Notes under the pieces: generated by a model | The model's input: only the letters and a program-made list of their open reading frames with translations | What the model was told of the DNA's origin: nothing | The model's database searches: none | Shown: positions 8,543-16,428 of the stretch, piece after piece | How positions within the stretch are numbered: the stretch's first letter is position 1 | How the letters are laid out: each line of letters opens with the position of its first letter | Program-made: the position numbers and the translations under genes | Assembly: GCF_014190805.1 (NCBI RefSeq) | Contig: NZ_JACHVQ010000003.1 | Location: forward strand, 310,001-374,000 | Reading direction: 5' to 3' | Source of the DNA: Flexivirga oryzae | GTDB taxonomy: Bacteria; Actinomycetota; Actinomycetes; Actinomycetales; Dermatophilaceae | DNA length: 64,000 nucleotides

Positions 8543-8775
8543 TGGCGCCACGGCGGCTATCGTCGCGCCCGATCGAGGGGCGACATGGACGCATTCGTCT
8601 CGCCATACAAGATGTGGATATCTCACATTTCAGACGCACCGAAAACTCGGATGAGCGGTCGTGAGCGATGGAAGGGGCGGTCCGTCATTCCGCGGCATTC
8701 CGCGGAATATCACGAAACGGTCACGGCACCCGCGCGCGCGACACGCCGAGGTCGCGGCTGAAGCTCGCTGAACAG

Positions 8776-8784
8776 TTGTCCACA
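8776..8784 (+). promoter_or_regulatory. Perfect DnaA-box sequence TTGTCCACA
   Basis: A single exact match to the actinobacterial DnaA box in the spacer upstream of the NlpC/P60 gene. An isolated box may be fortuitous; see the cluster upstream of dnaB. Confidence 0.4.
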
Positions 8785-8955
8785 GATCTGCTGGTTCGAC
8801 TTTGGTATGGCGCGCGCGTACGTCATAGTCGGTGACCGTGCCACCGGCGATTCGGGGAGTCGGCTGCACAACCTGGGTGGGGTCGAACGGTCCCGGGGCA
8901 ACGGCGCCCGCACCCACTGTTGTCATTGCAGTCCATCTGAAGGGTCCCTGGATTC

Positions 8956-9738
8956 ATGGGTTCGTACTCCCCGCGCCATTTGCAGCGTGAGTCGAAAGTT
9001 CTGAACAAGGTCGGCCGTCGAGGCGTGGCAGTGGCCGCTGCCGGCGCCGTCATCGTCCCGCTGGCGGGCATGGAGAGCGCCTCGGCCGCTCCCGCCTCCG
9101 GTTTCGCGCAGACCGCCACACATGCTGCAGCCGTGAGCAACACCCCGGCGATCAGCCACCTGCCGTCCACGGTCCGCATCGGCCCGACGGTCCGCTACGG
9201 CTCGCGCGGCTACGCGGTGAAGGTCGTGCAGCGCAAGCTCGGCGGCCTGGTCGTCGACGGCATCTTCGGCAAGCTCACCCGGGCGAAGGTCAAGGCGTTC
9301 CAGCGCAGGCACCACCTGGTCGCCGACGGCATCGTCGGTCGCTACACCTGGACCGCGCTCGGCGGCTACCCGGCGGCTCCCAAGCCCAAGCCGAAGCCCG
9401 CACCGAAGTCGAACTCGTCCGTGGTCAGCATCGCGATGAGCCTGCGTGGCGTGCCCTACCGCTACGGCGGCGCTTCGCCGTCGGGCTTCGACTGCTCGGG
9501 CTTCACGTCCTACGTCTACCGGCGTGCCGGCATCAGCATCCCGCGCACCGCGTCGGCCCAGGCGGCCCGCGCCACGCGCGTGTCCTCGCCCCGTCCGGGC
9601 GACCTGGTCTTCTGGGGCTACCCGGCCTACCACGTCGCGATCTACATCGGCGGTGGCAAGATCATCGCCGCCCGCCGCCCGGGCACCGTCGTGGGCGTGC
9701 AGAACCTTTGGGGCAGCCACTACTTCGGCCGCATCTGA
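8956..9738 (+). CDS. Secreted peptidoglycan endopeptidase, PG-binding + NlpC/P60
   Basis: 260 aa. An N-terminal export signal is present (basic start, then GVAVAAAGAVIVPLAGM and SASAAPASG as a likely cleavage region). A PG_binding_1 domain spans about residues 75-135 (VRYGSRGYAVKVVQRKLGGL, VDGIFGKLTRAKVKAFQ), followed by a Lys/Pro linker. The NlpC/P60 domain covers about 155-260, with nucleophile Cys180 in GFDCSGF and His226 in YHVAIYIG. Such enzymes cut the D-Glu-meso-DAP peptide bond during cell separation. The start lies after GAAGGG. It is monocistronic, bounded by a terminator, and its layout is echoed by the next gene, which suggests duplication. Confidence 0.93.
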   Translation: MGSYSPRHLQRESKVLNKVGRRGVAVAAAGAVIVPLAGMESASAAPASGFAQTATHAAAVSNTPAISHLPSTVRIGPTVRYGSRGYAVKVVQRKLGGLVVDGIFGKLTRAKVKAFQRRHHLVADGIVGRYTWTALGGYPAAPKPKPKPAPKSNSSVVSIAMSLRGVPYRYGGASPSGFDCSGFTSYVYRRAGISIPRTASAQAARATRVSSPRPGDLVFWGYPAYHVAIYIGGGKIIAARRPGTVVGVQNLWGSHYFGRI

Positions 9739-9753
9739 GGTCCCTCGTCGATC

Positions 9754-9793
9754 AACGGCTCCTGCCGGCCCTCACGGGTCGGCGGGAGCCGTT
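9754..9793 (+). terminator. Rho-independent terminator after NlpC/P60 gene
   Basis: Perfect 14-bp arms AACGGCTCCTGCCG / CGGCGGGAGCCGTT starting 16 bp after the stop, ending in a TTT run. Confidence 0.88.
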
Positions 9794-9794
9794 T

Positions 9795-10289
9795 CGTATG
9801 CCGGCAGGTGTGCCGGCTCCCGCAGCCCGACCACGCCCCGTACGGCGCACCTTGCGATCCGGGCACGATTTCCGGGATTGACCTCGCCACCGGACCACGC
9901 GGCGCTACTCTGCACTCAGGTCGACGAGCGGGCCTGACGGGCGGCGCTCGGCGACAGGCCATCGTTCCGCTGCCCCGACGTCTCGTCATACAGCAGCCTC
10001 CGCGTCTCGCATCGTGAGATATCCCGGAAAAAGTTTCCATTCGGCGTGTCGTTCGAACGTTTTCGGGGTCACCGGTGTTACAAGCCGCGCTGACGCGGCG
10101 TGCATCGTTGAAATTGCAACGCGGCGACCCACGCGCGCCATGAATGGCCTCAAATCACACAAGCCACACGAGTCACACCCGTCACGAGGGCCCAATAACC
10201 CTCAGATTTCGCGTCTTTCACAGGTTCGGGAGCCCCGGCATAGTGCTGCAGGTGCAGCGCCTTCTTCGGGGAAGGAGTAGGCGACATCG
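9795..10289. other. Long noncoding spacer before second NlpC/P60 gene
   Basis: No supportable ORF. Contains the short palindrome CGTTCGAACG at 10050-10059 and a possible promoter (TTCACA, 16 bp, CATAGT) near 10220-10247 just ahead of the leader hairpin. I searched by eye for the conserved cores of the c-di-AMP (ydaO) riboswitch often found before such hydrolases and did not find them. Confidence 0.4.
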
Positions 10290-10318
10290 GGGGATGACAC
10301 GGCACGCGTGTCATCCCC
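10290..10318 (+). promoter_or_regulatory. Perfect leader hairpin before NlpC/P60 gene
   Basis: 12-bp arms GGGGATGACACG / CGTGTCATCCCC around a 5-nt loop, ending 42 nt before ATG 10361 and followed only by TT. It could be an attenuator, an mRNA-stabilising stem or a protein operator. Confidence 0.6.
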
Positions 10319-10360
10319 TTGCGCGTGTTTACGGACCGGACGAGTACGCGAGAGGGTCAG

Positions 10361-11485
10361 ATGACCACGATTACTACTCCTAGACATCGCAAACCACGGC
10401 CTGGCTTATCCGCCAAGGTCGCCCCGGCGATCACGTCCCGCAAGGGCCTGGTGGTGACGGGAACGCTGTTGAGCGTCCCGGCGACCGCAGCCAGCCTCGT
10501 GCAGGCCGCACCGTCGTTTGCCGATCCCAGTGGGGGAAATACAGGAGGTTCAGGACAGGGCAGTACACCAGCAGCCTCAGGCAGCACCGCGACCGCGGCG
10601 GCCTCGGGTACCCGCACGGCGGCGTCGCCGTCGTCGGTCGTCTACCTGCGGTACGGCTCGACGGGCAGCTACGTGAAGGTCGCGCAGCAGCGACTGGGCG
10701 GGTTGGCCGTCGACGGCATCTTCGGCTCGCTGACGCTGGCGAAGGTGAAATCTTTCCAGCGCAGCAAGGGGCTGGCGGCGGACGGGGTCATCGGACCGCT
10801 GACCTGGGATGCGCTGGGTGGCTTCCCGGGTTCGACCACGCCGCCGACCGACCCCACCCCGACCCCGACGCCGACGCCCTCGTGCACGGTGCAGGTGTTG
10901 CGCTACGGCTCCACCGGCGCCAACGTGAAGATCGCCCAGCAGCGGCTGGGTGGTCTTGCGGTGGACGGCATCTTCGGCGCGGACACGCGGACGAGGGTGA
11001 AGTCGTTCCAGGGCACCAAGGGCCTGGCGGTGGACGGGGTCATCGGCCCGGCGACCTGGGCCGCGCTGGGTGGTTTCCCGTGCGGCTCCGGCGGCGGGAC
11101 CGACCCGACCCCGACCCCGCCGCCGCCGTCGACCGGCACCGACAAGGGTGTCGACGCGGTGGTGCCGATCGCGAAGAAGTACCTCGGCATCCCGTATGTC
11201 TGGGGCGGTTCGACGCCGTCGGAGGGTTTCGACTGCTCGGGGCTCACGTCCTACGTCTACAAGCAGGCCGGCCTCTACATCCCGCGGACGGCCAGCCAGC
11301 AGCAGGCGTACATGAAGAAGACCACCAACCCGCAGCCGGGTGACCTGGTCTTCTTCGGGTCGCCCGCCTACCACGTGGGCATCTACGTCAGCCCCGGCAT
11401 GATGATCGCGGCACCGGTCCCCGGTGACGTGGTCAAGCTGCAGACCATCTGGACGACGCCGTCCAACTACGGCACGCTGCGCTGA
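10361..11485 (+). CDS. Secreted peptidoglycan endopeptidase, two PG-binding domains + NlpC/P60
   Basis: 374 aa from ATG 10361 (ribosome-binding site AGAGGG about 8 nt upstream), rather than the longer frame from 10319. After an export signal (GLVVTGTLLSVPATAASLVQ) and a Gly/Ser/Ala linker come two PG_binding_1 repeats. The first is VYLRYGSTGSYVKVAQQRLG and the second VLRYGSTGANVKIAQQRLGG, with a Thr/Pro linker after each. The NlpC/P60 domain has Cys292 in GFDCSGL and His338 in YHVGIYV. The two binding repeats are nearly identical at DNA level, indicating a recent internal duplication relative to the single-domain paralogue just upstream. Likely a daughter-cell-separation endopeptidase acting on DAP-type peptide stems. 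Confidence 0.93.
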   Translation: MTTITTPRHRKPRPGLSAKVAPAITSRKGLVVTGTLLSVPATAASLVQAAPSFADPSGGNTGGSGQGSTPAASGSTATAAASGTRTAASPSSVVYLRYGSTGSYVKVAQQRLGGLAVDGIFGSLTLAKVKSFQRSKGLAADGVIGPLTWDALGGFPGSTTPPTDPTPTPTPTPSCTVQVLRYGSTGANVKIAQQRLGGLAVDGIFGADTRTRVKSFQGTKGLAVDGVIGPATWAALGGFPCGSGGGTDPTPTPPPPSTGTDKGVDAVVPIAKKYLGIPYVWGGSTPSEGFDCSGLTSYVYKQAGLYIPRTASQQQAYMKKTTNPQPGDLVFFGSPAYHVGIYVSPGMMIAAPVPGDVVKLQTIWTTPSNYGTLR

Positions 11486-11504
11486 CACACCGGACTCACG
11501 GTCC

Positions 11505-11546
11505 AACGCGGCCACGGTCACCCCGCGGGGAGGCCGTGGCCGCGTT
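11505..11546 (+). terminator. Rho-independent terminator
   Basis: Perfect 13-bp arms AACGCGGCCACGG / CCGTGGCCGCGTT followed by TGTGTGT, 20 bp downstream of the stop. Confidence 0.88.
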
Positions 11547-11599
11547 TGTGTGTATGCCGGCTGTCGGCCCGCGGTGGCCAGGAGCCATGTGCGGTGGAG

Positions 11600-11915
11600 A
11601 CTCGGCCCGGCGGAGGTGAATTGCGGTGGCCGAGTCGGGCTGGGGGAGCGCAGCGGAGGAGGTCCGGATCGAGGTCCCGCTGGGTGAGCGATATGGGTGG
11701 CCGCGTCGGCCCGGCTGAGGTGAATTGCGGTGGCCGAGTCGGGCCGGGGGAGGTGGATTGCGGTGACCGAGTCGGGCCGGGGGAGGTGGATTGCGGTGGC
11801 CGAGTCGGGCCGGGGGAGGTGGATTGCGGTGGCCGAGTCTAAGGATGGGGGAGCGAAGTGCGGTGGCCGAGTCGGGCCGGGGGAGCGCAGCGGAGGAGGT
11901 CCGGATCGAGGTCCA
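11600..11915. repeat. 33-bp tandem repeats flanked by a 36-bp direct repeat
   Basis: The core is three exact or near-exact 33-bp copies beginning GGCCGAGTCGGGCCGGGGGA at 11732, 11765 (one change) and 11798, with a truncated copy at 11831. Degenerate copies extend back to about 11600. A separate block (GGGGGAGCGCAGCGGAGGAG then GTCCGGATCGAGGTCC) occurs at about 11642 and again about 11880. The period is 11 codons, so both strands stay open, but I see no credible start or gene. Lies between the hydrolase terminator and the lipoprotein gene. Confidence 0.85.
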
Positions 11916-12031
11916 GCCGGGACCCCGCGCGCCGAAAGTGCACACGCTGTCGTTCTCGCCGGCGCGCAACGACACTTACTGCACTCTCGGCGCCGGTGAT
12001 GGCTACCGCAGCCGAGGAAATCCACCGCTCC

Positions 12032-12040
12032 TGTGGATAA
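12032..12040 (-). promoter_or_regulatory. Perfect DnaA-box sequence (TTATCCACA on minus strand)
   Basis: TGTGGATAA on the plus strand, in the spacer between the repeat field and the lipoprotein gene. Isolated; functional status unknown. Confidence 0.4.
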
Positions 12041-12198
12041 CTTCTGCGCCGAACCACCCTCGGGCGCATCATTCTGGGATGTCGTATGACGAGCCATCGC
12101 ACCACTTGACCAAATCTTTACGAAGGTCAAGCGCCACGAGGTGCTCGGTTCGCCGATAATCACGAGGCATTCAGGTTTCGCACAGGGAGGGGCCAGTC

Positions 12199-12840
12199 AT
12201 GCGGGCGACACGTGCGATCGGCGTGACGGTGGCAATGCTGGGCGTGCTGGCGGCGTCGGGCTGCAGCGGGGGTTCGGGGGACGTCGCCGCCACTACGCGG
12301 GCGACGTCGGCCGCTGCGTTGACGACGGCTGCCTCGCCGACCAGCACCCCGAGCGCTCCCGCCACGTCCACGACATCGTCGACGCCCGCGTCCGCCTCCT
12401 CGTCGAAGGGCACCGCCGCAGGTGCGCCAGGTGTGCCCGAACCGGCGCGCCAGCACACCAAAGCCGGCGCCAGGGCGTTTGCTGAGTATTTCTATTCGGT
12501 GATTAATGCTAAGTACAGAGATCCCAAAAAAGGCACTGTGAAGGAAATCTCGACATCCGGGTGTTCCTTTTGCGACACCATCAACAAAGATCTTGAATCC
12601 ATGATGGCTAAGGGCCAGCGTTACGATCGTGACCAATTCAAGTATCGGACGACAAAGACTGACAGGTTAGGAAATCAATTTTCCCTGGTGCACATAACCA
12701 TGCAGCAGCAACCAGCCAGATTGCTAAGTCGCGACGGAACGGTTTTGGAGACAACACCAACACCGACGGTGAAGAGTGTTGTCCATGTCGAGTGGCTGAA
12801 AGGCAAGGGCTGGCGGGTAGCGGAGGTCCAGCATGAGTAA
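12199..12840 (+). CDS. Secreted lipoprotein, DUF6318-like
   Basis: 213 aa. The lipobox is ASGC, with Cys22 after MRATRAIGVTVAMLGVLAA, followed by a Thr/Ser/Ala-rich linker to about residue 80. The folded part begins ARQHTKAGARAFAEYFYSV and contains CSFCDTI, whose Cys pair could form a disulfide. I recall this arrangement from DUF6318 proteins of Micrococcales, whose function is unknown. GGGAGGGG precedes ATG 12199. The segment from about 12480 is markedly richer in A/T than its surroundings, suggesting a different history for the folded domain. The stop overlaps the start of the next gene by 8 nt, so the two are translationally coupled. Confidence 0.8.
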   Translation: MRATRAIGVTVAMLGVLAASGCSGGSGDVAATTRATSAAALTTAASPTSTPSAPATSTTSSTPASASSSKGTAAGAPGVPEPARQHTKAGARAFAEYFYSVINAKYRDPKKGTVKEISTSGCSFCDTINKDLESMMAKGQRYDRDQFKYRTTKTDRLGNQFSLVHITMQQQPARLLSRDGTVLETTPTPTVKSVVHVEWLKGKGWRVAEVQHE

Positions 12841-13741
12841 AGCCTCGGCTGCAGCGATTGTGGGAGTTGTTGCCGTGTCTGCGGCTGGTCTGGAAGCTCT
12901 CATTGTGACGCCTGACGCAAATGCAACCTGCGTCACATGCGTTGTAAAGGGTGGTGCTGCTGTTGGCATGAGCAGACAAGAGACCAGGAGCCTCCCAAAG
13001 AACGGCAAGGCCAACGTCAAGAAAAAAGGCAAGACAGTCGTCAAGGTCGTGCCCTACGAATACCAGATCCCGCAAGCCTGCTCGGGAAACAAACCAGGCG
13101 ATGGTGACCACCAGGTGACTTGCGAACGTGCCGCCAAGGCCTGCGTTCCGGTCAAGAACGCCGAGGGGCCGCTGGTGATGGTGTGGCGGCGTCTGGTGTT
13201 GCCGGGCAACGAGTTCGGTGCCTGGGAGCAGATCGGGGAGACGTGCTGGCCGAGCCTCGTGCCGAACGCCAAGCACAAGCCCGGCCTGACCGTCGCGATG
13301 ATCAAGGCGGCGTTCTCGAACACGCCGTTCGTCAAGCCCAAGGTCACGATGCAGCCGGTGGGCAACCGGACCTTGGTGAACCTGCCGACATACTTCGCGG
13401 TCGACTTCTCGGGCCCGGGTTACGGTCCCGACGAGGTACGCACGGTCACGCTGCTCGGCCACAAGGTCCAGATCAAGCCGGTGCTGAAATCCAACACGTT
13501 CCGTTTCGGCGACGGCACCAGCCTCGGCCCGACGACGTCGCGCGGCGGCGTCTACCCGGACGGCGACGTCAAGCACACCTATCTCCAGCGCGGCACCGTC
13601 GGCGCCTCCATCACGACGGTGTATGGCGGGCAGTTCGCGGTCGACGGCGGCGACTTCACCGACCTGCCTGGCACGGCGACGGTCACCGGCCCGGTCCAGC
13701 AGCTGCAAATCCTGGAGGCGACGGACCACTTGATCCGCTGA
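12833..13741 (+). CDS. Secreted PKD-like domain protein
   Basis: 302 aa with an N-terminal hydrophobic export segment (AAAIVGVVAVSAAGLEALIV) and several Cys residues (CVTC, CSGNK, CERAAKAC, CW). A C-terminal beta domain carries the PKD-like pattern FRFGDGTSLGPTTSRGG, then YPDGDVKHTYLQRGT. PKD-like domains of this kind act as extracellular binding or spacer modules in actinobacterial surface proteins. It overlaps the preceding lipoprotein gene and is followed by another lipoprotein, so the three may form one exported module. Precise function unknown. Confidence 0.8.
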   Translation: MSKASAAAIVGVVAVSAAGLEALIVTPDANATCVTCVVKGGAAVGMSRQETRSLPKNGKANVKKKGKTVVKVVPYEYQIPQACSGNKPGDGDHQVTCERAAKACVPVKNAEGPLVMVWRRLVLPGNEFGAWEQIGETCWPSLVPNAKHKPGLTVAMIKAAFSNTPFVKPKVTMQPVGNRTLVNLPTYFAVDFSGPGYGPDEVRTVTLLGHKVQIKPVLKSNTFRFGDGTSLGPTTSRGGVYPDGDVKHTYLQRGTVGASITTVYGGQFAVDGGDFTDLPGTATVTGPVQQLQILEATDHLIR

Positions 13742-13864
13742 CCAGAGCGTCTTGCAGCGTCCATGGGTGGACGCAACATCAGTGACGGCGGGTCGATCCG
13801 TCAACGACCCTGTTGTGGGTGTCGTCCGTCCGGCGCGGACGCTCGTCACGGGAGGGAGCAGGGC

Positions 13865-15988
13865 GTGCGTCCGACATACAGGAGCAGCGGCCGCCGCTTG
13901 ATGGCGATCTTCACAGTCCTGGTGTGCCTGCTCGCAGCGGGCTGCACCAGCTCACACCGCGCCACGACGCCTACGACGGCAACCAGGACGACGCAGTCCG
14001 TGTCCGCGAGCGCAAGGTCGGCGGCGGTGACACGCACCAAGGCCGTTGCGATCGGGTCGGACCAGAAAGTGACCATCGCGTCGGCGACACTCACGAAGCA
14101 GCAGACCAAGGCGTTGCGGCAGGGCTGGTCGCCGAATGCCACTTTGAACGTTGGGATTCCGGTCAGAGTGAGCACCACTGCCCATCTCCCGACGGGCGGG
14201 ATCCGGCTGTCCCGCACCTATGCCCAGCCGCTGCCCACCGGTGTTTCGGCGACGATGGCGTTCTATGACGAGCAATGGGGCGCGTGGCACGCCGTCCCTT
14301 CGAAGCTCTCCAGCGATCGACGGACTGTGACTGCGGTCGTGCATCACCTGTCGTTGTGGACCGACATCACCGGTGCGGTGGAGAAGGTGAAGAAGGCTGT
14401 CAGCGATGCGGTGAATTCCGCTGCGAATTGGGCGTATTACCAGGTGGGCAAGGTGTTCGACACTCGGGTCAATCCGCCCAGTTGTTCGGGCACGCCGGAC
14501 TGGGTCAGCAGCAGCGTCTTCATCGAGACCGACAAGAACAACCCGTTGCTGTTCTGTGTCGGCAGCGACCCAAAGCACGCGTCGATCCTCGACGTGAAGG
14601 CGCGGGTCAATCGCGGTTTCGCCTACAACGCCTACCTCGGGCCGGCGACCGACTGGCTCTACAACAGCACCTTCAGTGGTATGTCGCTCGACGACGTCGT
14701 GTCCGCCATCGGGCACCTTGACGATGACGTGTCCCAAACGTGGGGATTGTTCTCCCCGAAGGGATCTGAGCTCGTCGGTGCTGGGGAGGAGCTCAGTTTT
14801 GGTGCCACCGAGCAACAGGTGCGTAACCTGCAGGGGACGTCGACGGTGCTGAGACTCGAGCCGCCGTCCACGGTGGGCTTCCTGGTCTCCACCCTGGGAC
14901 GCCTTGTCGGTGCACAGCTGGAGCAGCTGGCCGATGGGTATGCCGCCGGCGCGATCGCGATTGCCGGTTGCTACTCGGACGTGAAGGCGGCACACGACGC
15001 AGGGACGTGGACCCGTGCCGCGCTCACCTGCTTGGGCGGCATCGACGAAGATCTCGCCAAGACCTTGGCGAGCTATCTGACCGAGCGCGGTGTCGCGCCA
15101 GTGAAGGCTGGCAAATTGGCGGGCGCCGTCGTCGGACGGCTGACCGTCTACTTGGCTTTGGTCGGCCCGGTCTTCTCCACGATGAATTTCGCGCTTGAGC
15201 AACGACTGTCGGACTCCGCGCGGACGGTGAACGTCTACCCACAGGCCGAGCAGGTGACCGCGAGCACGCTGCGGTCCGCCGAGGTTCCGGCTGATTGTCG
15301 GTTGCCCGCACAGCGGCTGAAGAATGGCAAGACCACCGAGGGCAGCCCGGGTGGCGGCTCGCTCGTGGACATTGTTGCGTATGGCGACCTCGCGGGGCTG
15401 GGTTACAAGCAGGCGCTCACCGCGTATGTGTGCACGGCGGGTGGTGTCACCTGGCCGCAAGATCTGGTGTTGATCGGCGCAGGCGGGAAACTACTGGCGT
15501 CGCTCAACCTGGGGAGGTTCGTGCAGGGCGAGCACTCCGACCTGACGACCATCTCTTTCAGCGGGAATGCCGCGCACATCGCGTGGACGACATACCAGGG
15601 GTGCTGCTTCTACCACGTCGACCAGGCTGCAACCGTCTCCTACCAGTCCGGCAAGTTGGTGCTCAGCAACCACACGGTCAGTTATTCGCCGGAGGCGGTC
15701 GCCGAGGACGTATTCCTCGCCCAGTTTGAGAAGAAGCGAGGATCATTGAAGGATCCCGAGGTCGTGAGCGACGCCGAGTGGACGGAGTTGACGACCACGT
15801 TCGGAGACATGATCTTCACCGTGGACGGGTCTCCAGGCACCTGCGAGGTCTCGAGCCAGCGGGCCGTGTGCCCGGTCAGTGGGGACGGTTCCAACGCGGA
15901 GCACCTCGTCGGCTGGATGGAGCTGGACAAGGACTCGGGCTCAGGTTACGGGTGGCGCGTCACAAACCTGGAACTCAGCGTCGAATGA
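13865..15988 (+). CDS. Large lipoprotein of unknown function
   Basis: 707 aa from GTG 13865, preceded by GGGAGGG; the longer frame from 13763 has no such site. The lipobox AAGC lies after MAIFTVLVCLL, so this is a membrane-anchored exported protein. Residues about 60-180 form a beta domain with the motifs GIRLSRTYAQPLP, AFYDEQWGAWHAVPS and TAVVHHLSLWTDI, seen in various actinobacterial surface proteins. The middle region is helical, and the last 220 residues (CTAGGVTWPQDLVLIGAGGK, WTTYQGCCFYHVDQAA) look beta-rich. No catalytic motif recognised. It follows the PKD-like gene by about 120 bp. Confidence 0.75.
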   Translation: MRPTYRSSGRRLMAIFTVLVCLLAAGCTSSHRATTPTTATRTTQSVSASARSAAVTRTKAVAIGSDQKVTIASATLTKQQTKALRQGWSPNATLNVGIPVRVSTTAHLPTGGIRLSRTYAQPLPTGVSATMAFYDEQWGAWHAVPSKLSSDRRTVTAVVHHLSLWTDITGAVEKVKKAVSDAVNSAANWAYYQVGKVFDTRVNPPSCSGTPDWVSSSVFIETDKNNPLLFCVGSDPKHASILDVKARVNRGFAYNAYLGPATDWLYNSTFSGMSLDDVVSAIGHLDDDVSQTWGLFSPKGSELVGAGEELSFGATEQQVRNLQGTSTVLRLEPPSTVGFLVSTLGRLVGAQLEQLADGYAAGAIAIAGCYSDVKAAHDAGTWTRAALTCLGGIDEDLAKTLASYLTERGVAPVKAGKLAGAVVGRLTVYLALVGPVFSTMNFALEQRLSDSARTVNVYPQAEQVTASTLRSAEVPADCRLPAQRLKNGKTTEGSPGGGSLVDIVAYGDLAGLGYKQALTAYVCTAGGVTWPQDLVLIGAGGKLLASLNLGRFVQGEHSDLTTISFSGNAAHIAWTTYQGCCFYHVDQAATVSYQSGKLVLSNHTVSYSPEAVAEDVFLAQFEKKRGSLKDPEVVSDAEWTELTTTFGDMIFTVDGSPGTCEVSSQRAVCPVSGDGSNAEHLVGWMELDKDSGSGYGWRVTNLELSVE

Positions 15989-16103
15989 GAGCGCGAATGC
16001 CAGCTGGCCAAGGGCCGCACCCTACACCCCAACTGACCAAAACGTAAGGCCGCTCATATGAGCTGATTCGTGCCTCTCGAAGCCATCTGGCAACGCATCA
16101 CCC

Positions 16104-16283
16104 TGTGGGTAACTCTCGCCACACAAGACGCCGAAAAGTTTTTCTTGTGCACAGCCGGTGGATCGCGTTTCGGCAGGTCAGCGCCTTGTAGCGGCCGGAA
16201 GTGCGCCGATATCCACAGTGTTGTCCCCAGGGCGTGCACCGCCATACCGGCGATCCCCACAAGTTATCCCCAAGCAGTCCACA
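16104..16283. promoter_or_regulatory. Cluster of DnaA-box-like sequences upstream of dnaB
   Basis: Five sites differ from the consensus TTRTCCACA by one base: 16104-16112 (minus), 16145-16153, 16209-16217, 16221-16229 and 16264-16272. A sixth, 16275-16283, differs by two. The spacer 15989-16428 has no gene. A probable -10 TAGCGT lies near 16329. Density is above what isolated chance sites elsewhere suggest, but none is perfect. Confidence 0.45.
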
Positions 16284-16428
16284 AGCCCGGTGGACGTGGG
16301 GTTTGCGGGGTGGCCGGGTGGGGTTCTAGCGTGGCGTTTTCGCGTGTCGCGAGCGCCCTGTCAAGGCTGTGTCGGAGGTCAGTGGTGCAATCGACGCATG
16401 TTCGAAAACAGCTTCGAGGAGTGCCTGC

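Noticed and set aside
7055..8761. 568-codon plus-strand frame across the MATE gene
   Set aside because: Composition is His/Arg/Gln-rich shadow; the minus strand encodes a regular 12-helix exporter.
10050..10059. LexA box at CGTTCGAACG
   Set aside because: Half-sites are in the wrong spacing and orientation for TCGAAC-N4-GTTCGA, and the gene downstream is a wall hydrolase.
9795..10360. c-di-AMP (ydaO) riboswitch before the NlpC/P60 genes
   Set aside because: The conserved core segments that I know for this class are not visible in either hydrolase leader; only an unrelated hairpin is present.
10577..12163. 528-codon minus-strand frame across NlpC/P60 and the repeat field
   Set aside because: Over the hydrolase it is antisense shadow, and over 11.6-11.9 kb it only translates the 33-bp repeat; no start signal.
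16104..16283. Chromosomal origin oriC
   Set aside because: No perfect DnaA boxes here, no A/T-rich unwinding element, and dnaA/dnaN are not in the window; dnaB normally lies some tens of kb from oriC in relatives.
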